Shown piece after piece: positions 16,148-25,093 of a stretch of DNA of 64,000 nucleotides (the first letter of the stretch is position 1; every line of letters begins with the position of its first letter). The DNA comes from Microbacterium sp. RURRCA19A. GTDB lineage: Bacteria > Actinomycetota > Actinomycetes > Actinomycetales > Microbacteriaceae. The position numbers and the translations under genes were made by a program. The notes beneath the pieces are model-generated. The model was not told the origin of the DNA, did no database searches, and saw only the letters and a program-made list of their open reading frames with translations. The stretch is from assembly GCF_900156455.1 (NCBI RefSeq), contig NZ_FTNQ01000005.1, forward strand, positions 62,001 to 126,000. The letters run 5' to 3'.

Positions 16148-16163
16148 CCCGGGGGAGGCGGCC

Positions 16164-17306
16164 ATGGCCCACATCGTTCTCGACGCGCGCGGGTACTTCA
16201 CCACGACGGGGCGCTACATCCGGAAGCTGGTCGAGGGGCTCGCCGGCCTCGAGGACGACCACCGCTACACCCTCGTGCTTCCCGCCGATCGCCTGGCGGA
16301 GTGGTCGCCGCCGTCCGAGCGCTTCCGGGCCGTGGGCTCGTCCGCGCCGTTCTTCTCCCTCGCGGAGCAGGTGGGCCTCGCCCGACAGATCCGGGAGCTC
16401 CGACCCGACCTCGTCCACTTCTGCATGCCGCAGCAGCCCGTGCTCCTGGGGCTCCCGAGGGTCACGACGTTCCACGACATGACGCTTCTGAAGATCCGCA
16501 ACGCGAAGAAGTCGCGCCTGGTGTCGTGGTCCCGACGCCTCATCGGTCGAGCCGCGTTCATCGTCGCCGCGCACGCGGGCCGGGCGAACATCGTCGTCAG
16601 CCGGTTCAGCGCCGACGATCTCCGTCGTCTCACCGGAGCGTCCCGTCGGAGCATCGTGCTGACCTACGAGGCGGCCGACGCGATCGACGAGGCCGCCGAA
16701 GCGGTTGCCGTCCCCTTCGAGCGGTTCGTGCTGTTCGTGGGGAACCAGGTCCCGTACAAGAATCTCGAGCGCCTCTTCGATGCGGTCCAGGACCTCGCAT
16801 CGACCCGCCCCGGACTCGGTCTCGTGGTCGCGGGACGCATCGACGACGACGGCCGCCGGATTCTGCAGGGCCGCCCCGACATCACGCGGGACGCGCATTT
16901 CACCGGCTACGTCTCGGACGGGGCACTGCGCTGGTTGTACGAGAACGCCGCCGTGTTCGCCTTCCCCTCGTTCTTCGAGGGCTTCGGTCTCCCGGGCCTG
17001 GAAGCGATGCGTCACGGCTGCCCCGTCGCCAGCAGTTCCGCGACCTGCCTCCCGGAGATCTACCGCGACGCGGCGGTCTACTTCGCCCCGGACGACCGCG
17101 ACGGCATGTCCTCGGCACTCCGCCGGGTGGTCGATGACCCCGAGGTCGCGGCCGACCTCGTACGCCGGGGACATCGGCGCGTCGACGACTTCTCCTGGGA
17201 GCGGATGGCCCGTGAGACGCGAGCGGTCTACGACCGCGCGCTGCGGTCGCGGGATGCGGCGACGGCGGGATCTCCGGTCGTCGGTCGTCCGCCCGGCAAC
17301 GGATAG
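16164..17306 (+). CDS. GT4 family glycosyltransferase
   Basis: 380 residues. IVLDARGYFTTTGRYIRKL is the acceptor-side loop, DLVHFCMPQQPVLLGLPRV and TTFHDMTLLK follow, FVGNQVPYKNLERLFDAV binds the donor, and SFFEGFGLPGLEAMRHGCPV is the E-x7-E motif. The ATG has GGAGG six bases upstream. The last 79 bp overlap the 3' end of the convergent GT2 gene, so the tail after DRALRS is read on both strands. Likely one step of surface polysaccharide synthesis. Confidence 0.9.
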   Translation: MAHIVLDARGYFTTTGRYIRKLVEGLAGLEDDHRYTLVLPADRLAEWSPPSERFRAVGSSAPFFSLAEQVGLARQIRELRPDLVHFCMPQQPVLLGLPRVTTFHDMTLLKIRNAKKSRLVSWSRRLIGRAAFIVAAHAGRANIVVSRFSADDLRRLTGASRRSIVLTYEAADAIDEAAEAVAVPFERFVLFVGNQVPYKNLERLFDAVQDLASTRPGLGLVVAGRIDDDGRRILQGRPDITRDAHFTGYVSDGALRWLYENAAVFAFPSFFEGFGLPGLEAMRHGCPVASSSATCLPEIYRDAAVYFAPDDRDGMSSALRRVVDDPEVAADLVRRGHRRVDDFSWERMARETRAVYDRALRSRDAATAGSPVVGRPPGNG

Positions 17307-18340
17307 CTCTCGCCGAGACGACCGCGCAGTCCCGCGAGGGACGCCGCGCAGACGGCCGCGGCCGCGTGCGGCCGGCCGGCCAGCAGCCCCGCCGCGAGCA
17401 GCAGCCCGAGGCGCACCACGAGGTTGACCCCCAGCCGGGCCTGCGCCGCGACGGATCCGCGCGCCTGCTGCGCGCTCAGGTACGCGGCGTTGCGGTTCTG
17501 GTACCGCACCCGCCACAGGTCATCGCGGGAGGTGCGCAGGACGCGGGGGAGGCGCAGTCGCCGGCGCGGGGGCTCGGAGCTCGCCCGCCAGTCGACGGTG
17601 TCGTGGATCTCGACGTCGAGGCACAGCAGGATCCCGCAGCCGTTCGCTCGCAGCCGCGCCGAGAACGCGTTGTCGTCGGAGTAGAGCACGAGCTCGGTCG
17701 GTGGAAGGAGACCCAGGGCCGCGATCGCGGCGGGGAGGTACAGGCCGCCCCACATGGCGTTCGGGAGCGGGGCGACGCGGACGCCGCCCCCGCGCGTCTC
17801 GATCACGCGGCGCGGATCGGCGGTCCGCCGACGCCGTGCGAAGACGTCGGTGCTGAGGAAGGCTCCGGGGCGGAGTTCGGAGAACAGGTCGTCGGGTGAC
17901 GCCCCGTCCCGCAGCAGGCGGTAGACGGGGTTGACGGCCCGGAAGCAGGCGAGCGCCGTGGGGGCGTCACCGTGAGACTCCAGCGCGGCGGTGGTCGCCT
18001 CGAGGGCGTCCAGCGCCCCGGGCGGGAGGGGGTTGTCGTCGTCGAGGAGCAGCACCGCCGTTGCCCGCCGATACGCGGCGGTGAGACCGACCGCGAACGC
18101 GGGGGCGGAGCCTCGGTTCCGGCCGAGGTCGATCACCGTGATCCGGTCGGGATGCCGCGCAGCGGCGGCATCCAGGCGAGCCGCGGAGTCTCGCGCGGTT
18201 CCGTTGCTCACGACGATCAGGTCCGCTCGCGGTTCGGTGAGCACCGAGTCGATGGTCAGGGCGAGCCCCGCGTCCCACCGGTCGGCGTAGGTCACGGTGA
18301 CGACGGTGAGGCGGGGGAGAGCGTCGGTTTCGGCATCCAC
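17228..18340 (-). CDS. GT2 family glycosyltransferase
   Basis: 370 residues. TVVTVTYADRWDAGL is the first strand of a GT-A fold, VVSNGTA the nucleotide site, RNRGSAPAFAVGL the N-rich helix and VLLLDDDNPLPPGAL the acidic metal motif. A hydrophobic stretch near residue 310 (LVVRLGLLLAAGLLAG) may anchor the protein to the membrane. The GTG start has TAGAAC 6 bp upstream, a leaderless arrangement. The stop lies 79 bp inside the convergent gene. Confidence 0.88.
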   Translation of the reverse strand: MDAETDALPRLTVVTVTYADRWDAGLALTIDSVLTEPRADLIVVSNGTARDSAARLDAAAARHPDRITVIDLGRNRGSAPAFAVGLTAAYRRATAVLLLDDDNPLPPGALDALEATTAALESHGDAPTALACFRAVNPVYRLLRDGASPDDLFSELRPGAFLSTDVFARRRRTADPRRVIETRGGGVRVAPLPNAMWGGLYLPAAIAALGLLPPTELVLYSDDNAFSARLRANGCGILLCLDVEIHDTVDWRASSEPPRRRLRLPRVLRTSRDDLWRVRYQNRNAAYLSAQQARGSVAAQARLGVNLVVRLGLLLAAGLLAGRPHAAAAVCAASLAGLRGRLGESYPLPGGRPTTGDPAVAASRDRSARS

Positions 18341-18352
18341 TCGCCCGTTCTA
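18341..18352 (-). promoter_or_regulatory. -10 element TAGAAC of a leaderless promoter
   Basis: On the minus strand TAGAAC (18352-18347) is followed by 6 bp and the GTG start of the GT2 gene. Confidence 0.4.
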
Positions 18353-18488
18353 CGGCGGCCCCGCGCGGGTGCGGCGTCTTCGCGCTCGCGCGACCGCGGT
18401 CGTGAGACGACCGGTGCGTCGCGGCTCGGCGCGGTCCCTCCCCGGACGCCCCTCGTGCGGCCCGGCCGCCCGTTCACCCGTGGAATCA

Positions 18489-18503
18489 CCTGCGTAATGC
18501 AGG
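18489..18503. other. Small dyad in the gap before the flippase gene
   Basis: CCTGC-GTAAT-GCAGG is a 5-bp perfect dyad in an otherwise featureless 260-bp divergent gap. A role as operator is only a guess. Confidence 0.25.
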
Positions 18504-18600
18504 GATGTCGCCTCGCTGATGCGGAGCTCGTGCGGCCGCCGACCGACGGAACGCCCGGACAGGATCGCACGGTGATCCCCGGCCCGCACGATGCATCCGC

Positions 18601-19815
18601 ATGAAGGTCCTCCTCGCTCGTCTCCTGGGTTTCGGCTCGCTCCCCCTCCTCGCCTCGCTCGCGCCCCTGCTCCTGCTGGGCGTCGTCTCCCGTGCCTCGA
18701 CGCTGGATCAGTGGGCGGCGCTGAACATCGGTCAGGCGATCGGGTCCTTCGCCACGGCGGCGACGATGTTCGGCTGGCAGGTCGTCGGCCCGCCCGCCGT
18801 GGCCCTCACCCCGAGCGAGCACGGTCGCCGGACGACCTACGCGTCGTCGTGGTGGCTGCGGCTCGGCGTGTTCGGCGTGGTCACGCCGGCCGCGGTGGCG
18901 CTCTCGGTGGTGACGTCCCCGGGCGGCACCGGAGGGCTCGCCGCACTCATGTGCGTCGCGGCCGCGATGTCGGGGCTGTCCATGACGTGGTACGCCATCG
19001 GCGTGGGGAGAGCGCGCCTCATCACCGGCTTCGAGGTGTTCCCGCGGATGCTGTCCCTCGCCGTCGGTGCCGGCCTGGTCGCGGTCACGCGGGAGCCGTC
19101 GTGGTACCCGGCCGCCATCGTGGGGGGCATCGTGGTGGCGCTGACCGTCTTCCATCGGCGGTACTTCTCGTGGTCGATCCCGCCCTGGCCGGGTGCGACG
19201 GCGCTCCGCGCGGCGGTGCGGACGAGCGCCCCCGGCGCCGGTGTCCTGATGCTCGCCGGTGTCCGATCGGCGGCCCCGGTGCCGGCGGCGACGCTCGTCG
19301 GTGCGACCGGTTCGGTGGCCTTCCTCGCCTCGGCCGACCGCCTGTACCGCTACTCGCTCTTCAGCGTCTCGGCGCTCGGTGACGCCCTGCAGAACTGGGT
19401 GCTGGAGCGGGGCGGTCGCGGCCGTCGACAGCGTGTCGCGCTCGTGCTGCACGGCGCTCTCGGTGTGGGCGGCGCGCTCGGGCTCGCGGTGCTCGGCCCC
19501 TGGACGACCGGCGTGCTCTGGGGTGCGCACGTGGCATCCCCTCCCGACTTCTTCCGCGGATACGCCGTCGCCTTCTTCTTCGTCTCGGTGGGCACCCCGC
19601 TGGTGCGCAACATCCTCGTCCCCCGCGCGCGCACGGGATGGGTGCTCCTCTCGGATGCCGCCGGCCTGGTCTGCGGCGCCGGCGCCGCGTTCCCCCTCGT
19701 CGCGGGCCTCGGCGCCCCGGGTATCCCCTGGGCGCTGGCGGTCGTCGAGGGGGTGAGCGTGGTCGGTTACGTCTCCGCGGTCATCGTCGCGCGCCGCGCG
19801 CCCGACCCGCGGTGA
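18601..19815 (+). CDS. Polysaccharide flippase-like membrane protein
   Basis: 404 residues, almost entirely hydrophobic with about 10-12 predicted membrane helices (first: LLLLGVVS after LGFGSLPLLASLAPL). DQWAALNIGQAIGSFATAATMFGWQ and later FLASADRLYRYSLF resemble Wzx/MATE-type export proteins, which flip lipid-linked sugars across the membrane. It lies among glycosyltransferases and a polymerase-like gene, as expected for a Wzx/Wzy locus. The final 49 bp overlap the convergent polymerase-like gene. The family call rests on topology and context more than on a sharp motif. Confidence 0.75.
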   Translation: MKVLLARLLGFGSLPLLASLAPLLLLGVVSRASTLDQWAALNIGQAIGSFATAATMFGWQVVGPPAVALTPSEHGRRTTYASSWWLRLGVFGVVTPAAVALSVVTSPGGTGGLAALMCVAAAMSGLSMTWYAIGVGRARLITGFEVFPRMLSLAVGAGLVAVTREPSWYPAAIVGGIVVALTVFHRRYFSWSIPPWPGATALRAAVRTSAPGAGVLMLAGVRSAAPVPAATLVGATGSVAFLASADRLYRYSLFSVSALGDALQNWVLERGGRGRRQRVALVLHGALGVGGALGLAVLGPWTTGVLWGAHVASPPDFFRGYAVAFFFVSVGTPLVRNILVPRARTGWVLLSDAAGLVCGAGAAFPLVAGLGAPGIPWALAVVEGVSVVGYVSAVIVARRAPDPR

Positions 19816-21095
19816 CCCGCGCCGTCGACCCCCTCGAGACCGGCGCCGCGACGCGACACCGTGCCGAACGCGCGGGGGACCAGGGCGCAGAAGGCCAGCA
19901 GGACGAGGACGATCTGCCACTGCTGCTCGTCGAAGGAGAAACCCATCACCGCGATGAACGTGGCCCCGCCGATCGCCAACGCGCCGCCGAACAGGGAGCG
20001 CGCGAGCACCGCGCAGAACAGGACGAGGGCGACGAGCCCGGAGAGCGCGAACAGGGAGACGTAGGCGTTGTCGAAGTAGAGGAGGTTGCTCGCCCCCCGC
20101 ACGATCCCCGCACGGAAGAGTTCGGCACTCCCGCCCGCGCCCGAGCCGAACACGACCGCGGCCTCTCCGCGCGCCCACAACGCGTCCCACGAGCCGACCA
20201 CGAGTGAGCGGTGGATGTAGGACACGGACGACTCGAACCGACCGTCCAATGCGAGGAGCGTCGGCAGGTCGACCAAGAGCGCGATGATCCCGAAGATCCC
20301 CGCCGCGGCGATCATGGCCAGCAGTCGTCGCCACCGCAGGTTGGCGAGCCCGTACGCGACGAGGGCGGCGAGCACGGCGACGACGGCGCTCCGGGTGCCC
20401 GACAGGGCCAGGGCGACCGCTGCGACGACCACCCCGCCCGCGTACCGCGGGCGTCGGGTCTGCGCCGTGGCGTGCAACAGGACGAGCGCGGCGACGCTCG
20501 CGAACACCGCGAATGGGATCGGGTGCCCGAAGGTGCTCTGGGAACGGCCGGTCAGCGCGGGGAGGAGGACGTTGGCCCGGTCGTCGATCTTCTCGAGCGA
20601 CTCGACCCGCAGCGGCCAGATCGCATCGACGGTGCCGGTCTGCTCGAGAGCGGCGTACGCGGTGTGCGCGAGGATGAGCCACAGGAACGTGTCGGCCACG
20701 GTGCGAAGGTCTTCCGCCCGCAGGAGCGGGACGACGAAGGCCAGAGCCATCGCTGAGGCGAGCATCCCCACCTGCAGCAGGGTGGCCGCGGGAGAGAACT
20801 GGCCGAGGATGCGCAGGATCAGCCAGACGCCGAACGCGGCGAACAGCACGGCACCCCAGAGCGGAGGCCCCGGGTTCGCCGCCTCGCGCCGCCCCCACGC
20901 GAAGAGACTCAGCAGGATGATCGTGGCGAGCGCCGCCATCGCCATCGTCTGATCACGCACCGACCCGACCGGGATCAGGGTGGAGATCACGATGATCGCG
21001 GAGACCGCACGCGCCGGCGCCGACGCGGCCGGGGCCCGCAGAACGCCCCAGACGCTGACCACGCAGCCCACGATGAGCACGAGAGGCCCGATCAT
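19767..21095 (-). CDS. O-antigen polymerase/ligase-like membrane protein
   Basis: 442 residues with about 11-12 membrane helices and a large extracytoplasmic loop in the second half. LALSGTRSAVVAVLAALVAYGL and GRSQSTFGHPIPFAVFASVA resemble the Wzy_C region of O-antigen ligases/polymerases. Such proteins join or polymerise lipid-linked repeat units outside the membrane. The ATG overlaps the TGA of the nucleotidyltransferase gene (ATGA), so they are coupled. The 3' end overlaps the flippase gene on the other strand by 49 bp. Confidence 0.8.
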   Translation of the reverse strand: MIGPLVLIVGCVVSVWGVLRAPAASAPARAVSAIIVISTLIPVGSVRDQTMAMAALATIILLSLFAWGRREAANPGPPLWGAVLFAAFGVWLILRILGQFSPAATLLQVGMLASAMALAFVVPLLRAEDLRTVADTFLWLILAHTAYAALEQTGTVDAIWPLRVESLEKIDDRANVLLPALTGRSQSTFGHPIPFAVFASVAALVLLHATAQTRRPRYAGGVVVAAVALALSGTRSAVVAVLAALVAYGLANLRWRRLLAMIAAAGIFGIIALLVDLPTLLALDGRFESSVSYIHRSLVVGSWDALWARGEAAVVFGSGAGGSAELFRAGIVRGASNLLYFDNAYVSLFALSGLVALVLFCAVLARSLFGGALAIGGATFIAVMGFSFDEQQWQIVLVLLAFCALVPRAFGTVSRRGAGLEGVDGAGHRGSGARRATMTAET

Positions 21096-22291
21096 CGGGG
21101 CGTCCTCTCGGTGAGCGGCGTCGGGGACGCGGGCAACCGATCGCGACGCCCGCGTCCCCACTCGCGGAGGCCGCGCAGGAGCCGACGCAGGCGCGCGCGG
21201 CCCGGATCGTCGGTGGGGTCGCCGGCGCGCCGGGCCGACGCGAGGGCGACCTCGTCGTCGGGCCACAATAGGCGGAGGATCACGCGGGGGCGGTCGGAGA
21301 TCGGCAGGCTCCGCAGCGCCGCCAGATACGCGTGCGCCGTGTCCGGGCGTCCGCGCCACTGCCAGTCCCGCGGGACGAGGATCGCGGATCCGGCCGTGGA
21401 TTCGGCACCGAACGCCTCGGTCAGCTCGTCCCGCAGCGCGGAGACCGCCCCGAGCTCGCGGGCGCGGTCGAGGGAGCCGTCGGCCGCGGTGAGCATGCGC
21501 ACGGCCGCCGCCGTCGCCTCCGCGGGACGCCCGCGGCCCCCGATCGCCGGCCGGACGGCGTTCACCGCGGCGAGGACCGCGTGCACGTCGGCGGTCGGGA
21601 TCCGGACGAGGGTCCCCGCGTACTCCGTGGTCACGCACGAGGCGGAGACGGCCTCGAACGCGGAGGCATCGTCGAGCGTGAGACCCGGGACGCGGCGGTG
21701 GACGTCGATCTCGCATCCCCAGGACGTGGGACTCATCGTCGTGCTGTGGGGAACCGGCGTTCCGGACCACGGATCGGGGGATCGGCGCCAGCCCCACTCG
21801 GCGAGGGCCTCGGCCAGCTCCCCCGTGCGGGCGGGGTCGCACCAGACGTCGACGTCCGCGGAGTGTTCGCGTTCGCGAAGCCCTTGGCTGCGCAGCGCCG
21901 GCCCCTTGATGAAGACGGTGCGGATGCCGAGTCCGGCGGCCACGTTCATCGTCACCGCGTAGACGAGCTCGTGCAGGGGCGACGACAGGACGGGGCGGCT
22001 CAGGCGACGCATCCGCGCGGGGTGGTCCGCCCCGAACGCGACGATGCCCAGCGTGCGCCACTGCGCCAGCACGTCGAGGTCGGCGTCGTCGAACGCGGCG
22101 GCCGGGAGCGGGCCCTCCTCGACCAGTCGCCGCCAGAGGTGCGCGCCGTGCGAGACGAGGCAGAGCGCGGGCCCGGGCTGTGCCGGGACGAGGAGGATCT
22201 CGGCCTCGGCGGCGAAACCCGGTTCCCCGGCGATGTCGAGGGCGCCGAAGGCGGTCGGCATCCAGCCCTCGAGGAGGGGGGACGAAGGCAT
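21092..22291 (-). CDS. Nucleotidyltransferase-family protein (NTP_transf_5-like)
   Basis: 399 residues. IRTVFIKGPALRSQGLRERE followed by DVDVWCDP matches the KG-x-A...DxD pattern of the nucleotidyltransferase-like family often placed in capsule and antibiotic glycan loci. The two Asp would bind metal and nucleotide. The ATG has AGGAGAG three bases upstream, a strong ribosome binding site. It is the first gene of a two-gene operon with the polymerase-like protein. Its exact reaction is unknown for most family members. Confidence 0.75.
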   Translation of the reverse strand: MPSSPLLEGWMPTAFGALDIAGEPGFAAEAEILLVPAQPGPALCLVSHGAHLWRRLVEEGPLPAAAFDDADLDVLAQWRTLGIVAFGADHPARMRRLSRPVLSSPLHELVYAVTMNVAAGLGIRTVFIKGPALRSQGLREREHSADVDVWCDPARTGELAEALAEWGWRRSPDPWSGTPVPHSTTMSPTSWGCEIDVHRRVPGLTLDDASAFEAVSASCVTTEYAGTLVRIPTADVHAVLAAVNAVRPAIGGRGRPAEATAAAVRMLTAADGSLDRARELGAVSALRDELTEAFGAESTAGSAILVPRDWQWRGRPDTAHAYLAALRSLPISDRPRVILRLLWPDDEVALASARRAGDPTDDPGRARLRRLLRGLREWGRGRRDRLPASPTPLTERTPR

Positions 22292-22454
22292 GGGCTCTCC
22301 TGGGGGCGCGGTGGGGCGACCTCACAGTGTCGCTCCCGCGCCTCCTGGCAGGGCGGCCGTGCCCGCGTGGTTCCGGCGGAAGCCGGAGCCGAGATCACCC
22401 GGTGCGTCCGCGCCGGAGCGCTCCCGGTCACCCGCGGCGCGCCGCACGCCTGAC

Positions 22455-23708
22455 CTACGCCCCGAGCGTGCGCTCCAGGAACGCATTCCAGAAGACCCCG
22501 CGCGGATCGGCCTCGCGTGCCGCCGCGACGAAGTCGGCGGCGTGGGGGAGGGTCGCGCGGATCGTCCCGCCGGGCATCGTGAACGCCTTGCCCCAGTGTG
22601 GTCGGGGCTCGAACGGGGCGAGGGCTGCCTCGATCGTCGGCAGCACCGCCGCGACCCCGGCGTTGTCGTTGCGCCAGGTGAAGTGGATCGCGAGGACGTC
22701 GCGCTGGAACGCGGGGCTCAGCCACAGATCGTCGGCGGCGACCGTCCGCAGCTCCGTCACGAGCAGCACGGGATCGATCGTGGATGCCACGGCGCGCACC
22801 GCCGCGAGAGCCTCGGTCGCGGCATCCAGGGGGACGAAGTACTCGGACTGGATCTCGTCGCCGTCGCTGGGGAGGGCCTCGGCGCGGAAGTGCGGGAGGC
22901 GCGTGTGCCACGGCCCGGGCGTCCCGCGCTCCGTGGTGTTGCCGACCGTGCGGATGCGTCCGAGATGCAGGTCGGCGCCGATCGGACGGCCGCCCAGGGC
23001 GGTCACGTAGCCGGGTTCGGGATCGGCATCCGTCGTCTTGACCCAGACGAGGTCGTGTGCGGGATCGCCCCAGGTCGTGAAGACGCTGACGCTGTAGGCG
23101 CCGGCGAACAGGCGCCGCGGATCGGCGACGATGTCGTCCCACGCGACGCCCGTGTAGGCCTCGGCGGTCACGGTGTAGGTGGGGACGGTGTGCAGCTCCA
23201 CGGCCGTGACGACACCGAACGCGCCCAGACCGAGCGCGGCCGCCGGGAACCACGCGTGGTCGCGGTCGACGCGGTGCGTGCGGCCGTCGGCATCCATGAT
23301 CTCCAGCGCGGTCACGGCGCTGGAGAGGTTGCCGTTGCGGATCCCGGAGCCGTGGGTGCCGGTCGCGGCGGCGCCGGCGACCGAGATGTGGGGGAGCGAC
23401 CCGAGGTTGTGGAGCGCACGCCCCTGGCCCTCGAGGACGGGAGCGAGCTGCGCGAACGTGACCAGCCCCTCGACACGGACGCGGTCGCCGTCGACCTCGA
23501 TCCGCGCGGGCAGGTCCTCGAGCGAGATCAGCGCCCCGTCGGTGTCGCCGACGTCGTTGAACGTGTGCCGGGTGGCCTGCACACGCAGCGACTCCGCCCC
23601 CGCGATCGAGGCCGCGAGCCCGTCGAGGTCGGCGGGGAGCAGCGTCTCGGCCGCGCGGTAGCGGTGGTTCCCCGACCAGTTCGTGCCGGAGGAGCGGGTG
23701 TGCGTCAT
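22455..23708 (-). CDS. Alditol oxidase-like FAD oxidoreductase
   Basis: 417 residues of the vanillyl-alcohol oxidase/AldO group. TNWSGNHRYRA at residues 9-19 is the hallmark start of alditol/xylitol oxidases. RHTFND has His48 at the place where Streptomyces AldO attaches FAD covalently, and SLPHISVAGAAATGTHGSG is the pyrophosphate loop. The C-terminus has PHWGKAFTMP. It would oxidise a polyol (xylitol, sorbitol) with O2, forming an aldose and peroxide. The next plus-strand gene pair begins with a glutathione peroxidase, which could deal with that peroxide (inference). Start ATG has AGGA eight bases upstream. Confidence 0.85.
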   Translation of the reverse strand: MTHTRSSGTNWSGNHRYRAAETLLPADLDGLAASIAGAESLRVQATRHTFNDVGDTDGALISLEDLPARIEVDGDRVRVEGLVTFAQLAPVLEGQGRALHNLGSLPHISVAGAAATGTHGSGIRNGNLSSAVTALEIMDADGRTHRVDRDHAWFPAAALGLGAFGVVTAVELHTVPTYTVTAEAYTGVAWDDIVADPRRLFAGAYSVSVFTTWGDPAHDLVWVKTTDADPEPGYVTALGGRPIGADLHLGRIRTVGNTTERGTPGPWHTRLPHFRAEALPSDGDEIQSEYFVPLDAATEALAAVRAVASTIDPVLLVTELRTVAADDLWLSPAFQRDVLAIHFTWRNDNAGVAAVLPTIEAALAPFEPRPHWGKAFTMPGGTIRATLPHAADFVAAAREADPRGVFWNAFLERTLGA

Positions 23709-23752
23709 GCGGTCCATCCTGCCGCGCGGGAACCCCGCTCGGGCTCCCGGAC

Positions 23753-24910
23753 TCAGGGCGTGGGGAAGAGCTCCGCCTCGAAGACCGCCTCGGCGGCCCC
23801 CACGAGCAGGCGGTTCTGGCCCAGTTCGGCGACGCGCAGGCGGAGGTCCTCGGCGCAGGCCGGCATGGTCTGGCTGCGTACGGCGGTGTCGAGGCCGTCC
23901 AGATCGAGTGCCGCGAGGGTCGCGAGGAACCCGCCCAGCACGATCACCGCGGGATTGAGGACGTTTGCGGCGTTCGCGAGCGCCGTGGCGAGGATGCGTC
24001 GCTGGCGTGCCGTTTCGGCGTGCGCCTCCGGATCGTCGGTGGATGCCAGGGCCTCGGCGAGCACGGAGTCGTCGACGGCGTCGAGCCGCAGGGCCGCCAG
24101 CAGCCGCGCGCGGCTCACCTCGTCCTCGAGCACGCCGTCGAGGGCGCGGCGGTCGGCGGCATCCACGATCCCGGGCCGGTTCTGTCCGAACTCCCCGGCA
24201 TACCCCCCGGCGCCGCCGAGCGGCGTCCCCCCGACGATGACCGCGCCGCCGATGCCGCTCGCACCGCCGTTGAGGTAGACGACGTCGTGCGCGCCGCGGG
24301 CTGCGCCGAAGAGGTACTCGGCCAACGCGCCGAGGGCGGCGTCGTTGCCCACGCGGGCCGGCAGCCCCGTCGCGTCCGTGACGAGGGCCCCGATCGCGGC
24401 ATCCGTCCACTCCAGGTGCGGGGCGGTGCGGACGAGGCCGTCGGCGGCGCGGACGGGGCCGGGCACGGCGACGCCCACGCCCACGGGGCGCAGGCCGCGC
24501 AGGAGGCCGCGACGCCAGGCGCCCACGCGCTCGCCGACGATCTCGGCGGTGCGTTCGGGTGTGAGCAGCGCGGTCTGGGGGAGGCGCTCGCGGGCGACGA
24601 CGGCGCCGTCGAGGGCGAAGGCGCCGATGTCGAGAGCGTCGACCTCGGGGTTCACGCCGATCGCGACGACCCGCGGATCCGGGGCGACCGTCGGCGAGGG
24701 GCGGCCGACGCGGCCCACCGGATCGGGGGCGCGCTCGACGACGAGGCCGTCGCCCACGAGCTCGCCCACGAGATCGGCGATCGTCGAGCGATTGAGGCCG
24801 GTCGCCTCGGTCAGCGCGGCGCGCGAGCGCGGTCCCTCGCGGTGCACGGTGCGCAGCACGAGCGCGAGGTTCGCGCGGCGCATGCCGTCGCCCCTGCTCG
24901 CGGTGACCAT
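23753..24910 (-). CDS. ROK-family transcriptional repressor (XylR-like)
   Basis: 385 residues. The N-terminal winged helix (MRRANLALVLRTVHREGPRS, TGLNRSTIADLVGEL) is followed by a ROK sugar-kinase-like domain with VYLNGGASGIGGAVIVGG and GYAGEFGQNRPG. The zinc-binding CxCGxxGC motif common in ROK proteins is absent. ROK repressors of this layout usually control sugar genes, and xylA-xylB begin 1.8 kb away with a dyad before xylA. I therefore suggest it represses xylose use, but that is inference. The ATG has CACAGT 6 bp upstream, a likely leaderless start. Confidence 0.82.
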   Translation of the reverse strand: MVTASRGDGMRRANLALVLRTVHREGPRSRAALTEATGLNRSTIADLVGELVGDGLVVERAPDPVGRVGRPSPTVAPDPRVVAIGVNPEVDALDIGAFALDGAVVARERLPQTALLTPERTAEIVGERVGAWRRGLLRGLRPVGVGVAVPGPVRAADGLVRTAPHLEWTDAAIGALVTDATGLPARVGNDAALGALAEYLFGAARGAHDVVYLNGGASGIGGAVIVGGTPLGGAGGYAGEFGQNRPGIVDAADRRALDGVLEDEVSRARLLAALRLDAVDDSVLAEALASTDDPEAHAETARQRRILATALANAANVLNPAVIVLGGFLATLAALDLDGLDTAVRSQTMPACAEDLRLRVAELGQNRLLVGAAEAVFEAELFPTP

Positions 24911-24982
24911 CCGACCACTGTGCCATGACGGCGGGGTCGTCGCTGTCGGCGGCGGGTGCGTCATCCTGGCGCCGTGATCCAC

Positions 24983-25052
24983 GCGATAAACGCGATCCGC
25001 GGCGGGAAACGGCGGGAGAGGGCGTTTATCGCCGCAGATGCCGTTTATCGGC
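24983..25052. repeat. Palindromic repeat family A, copy 3
   Basis: Three related arms: CGATAAACGCGATC, then CGTTTATCG, then GATGCCGTTTATCG. The first can pair with either of the others. Unlike the other copies it lies between divergent genes (ROK and glutathione peroxidase), so it cannot be only a terminator. Confidence 0.85.
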
Positions 25053-25093
25053 AATCGGAGCCCACGCATAACACCCGGTGCCAGGATCGGAGC

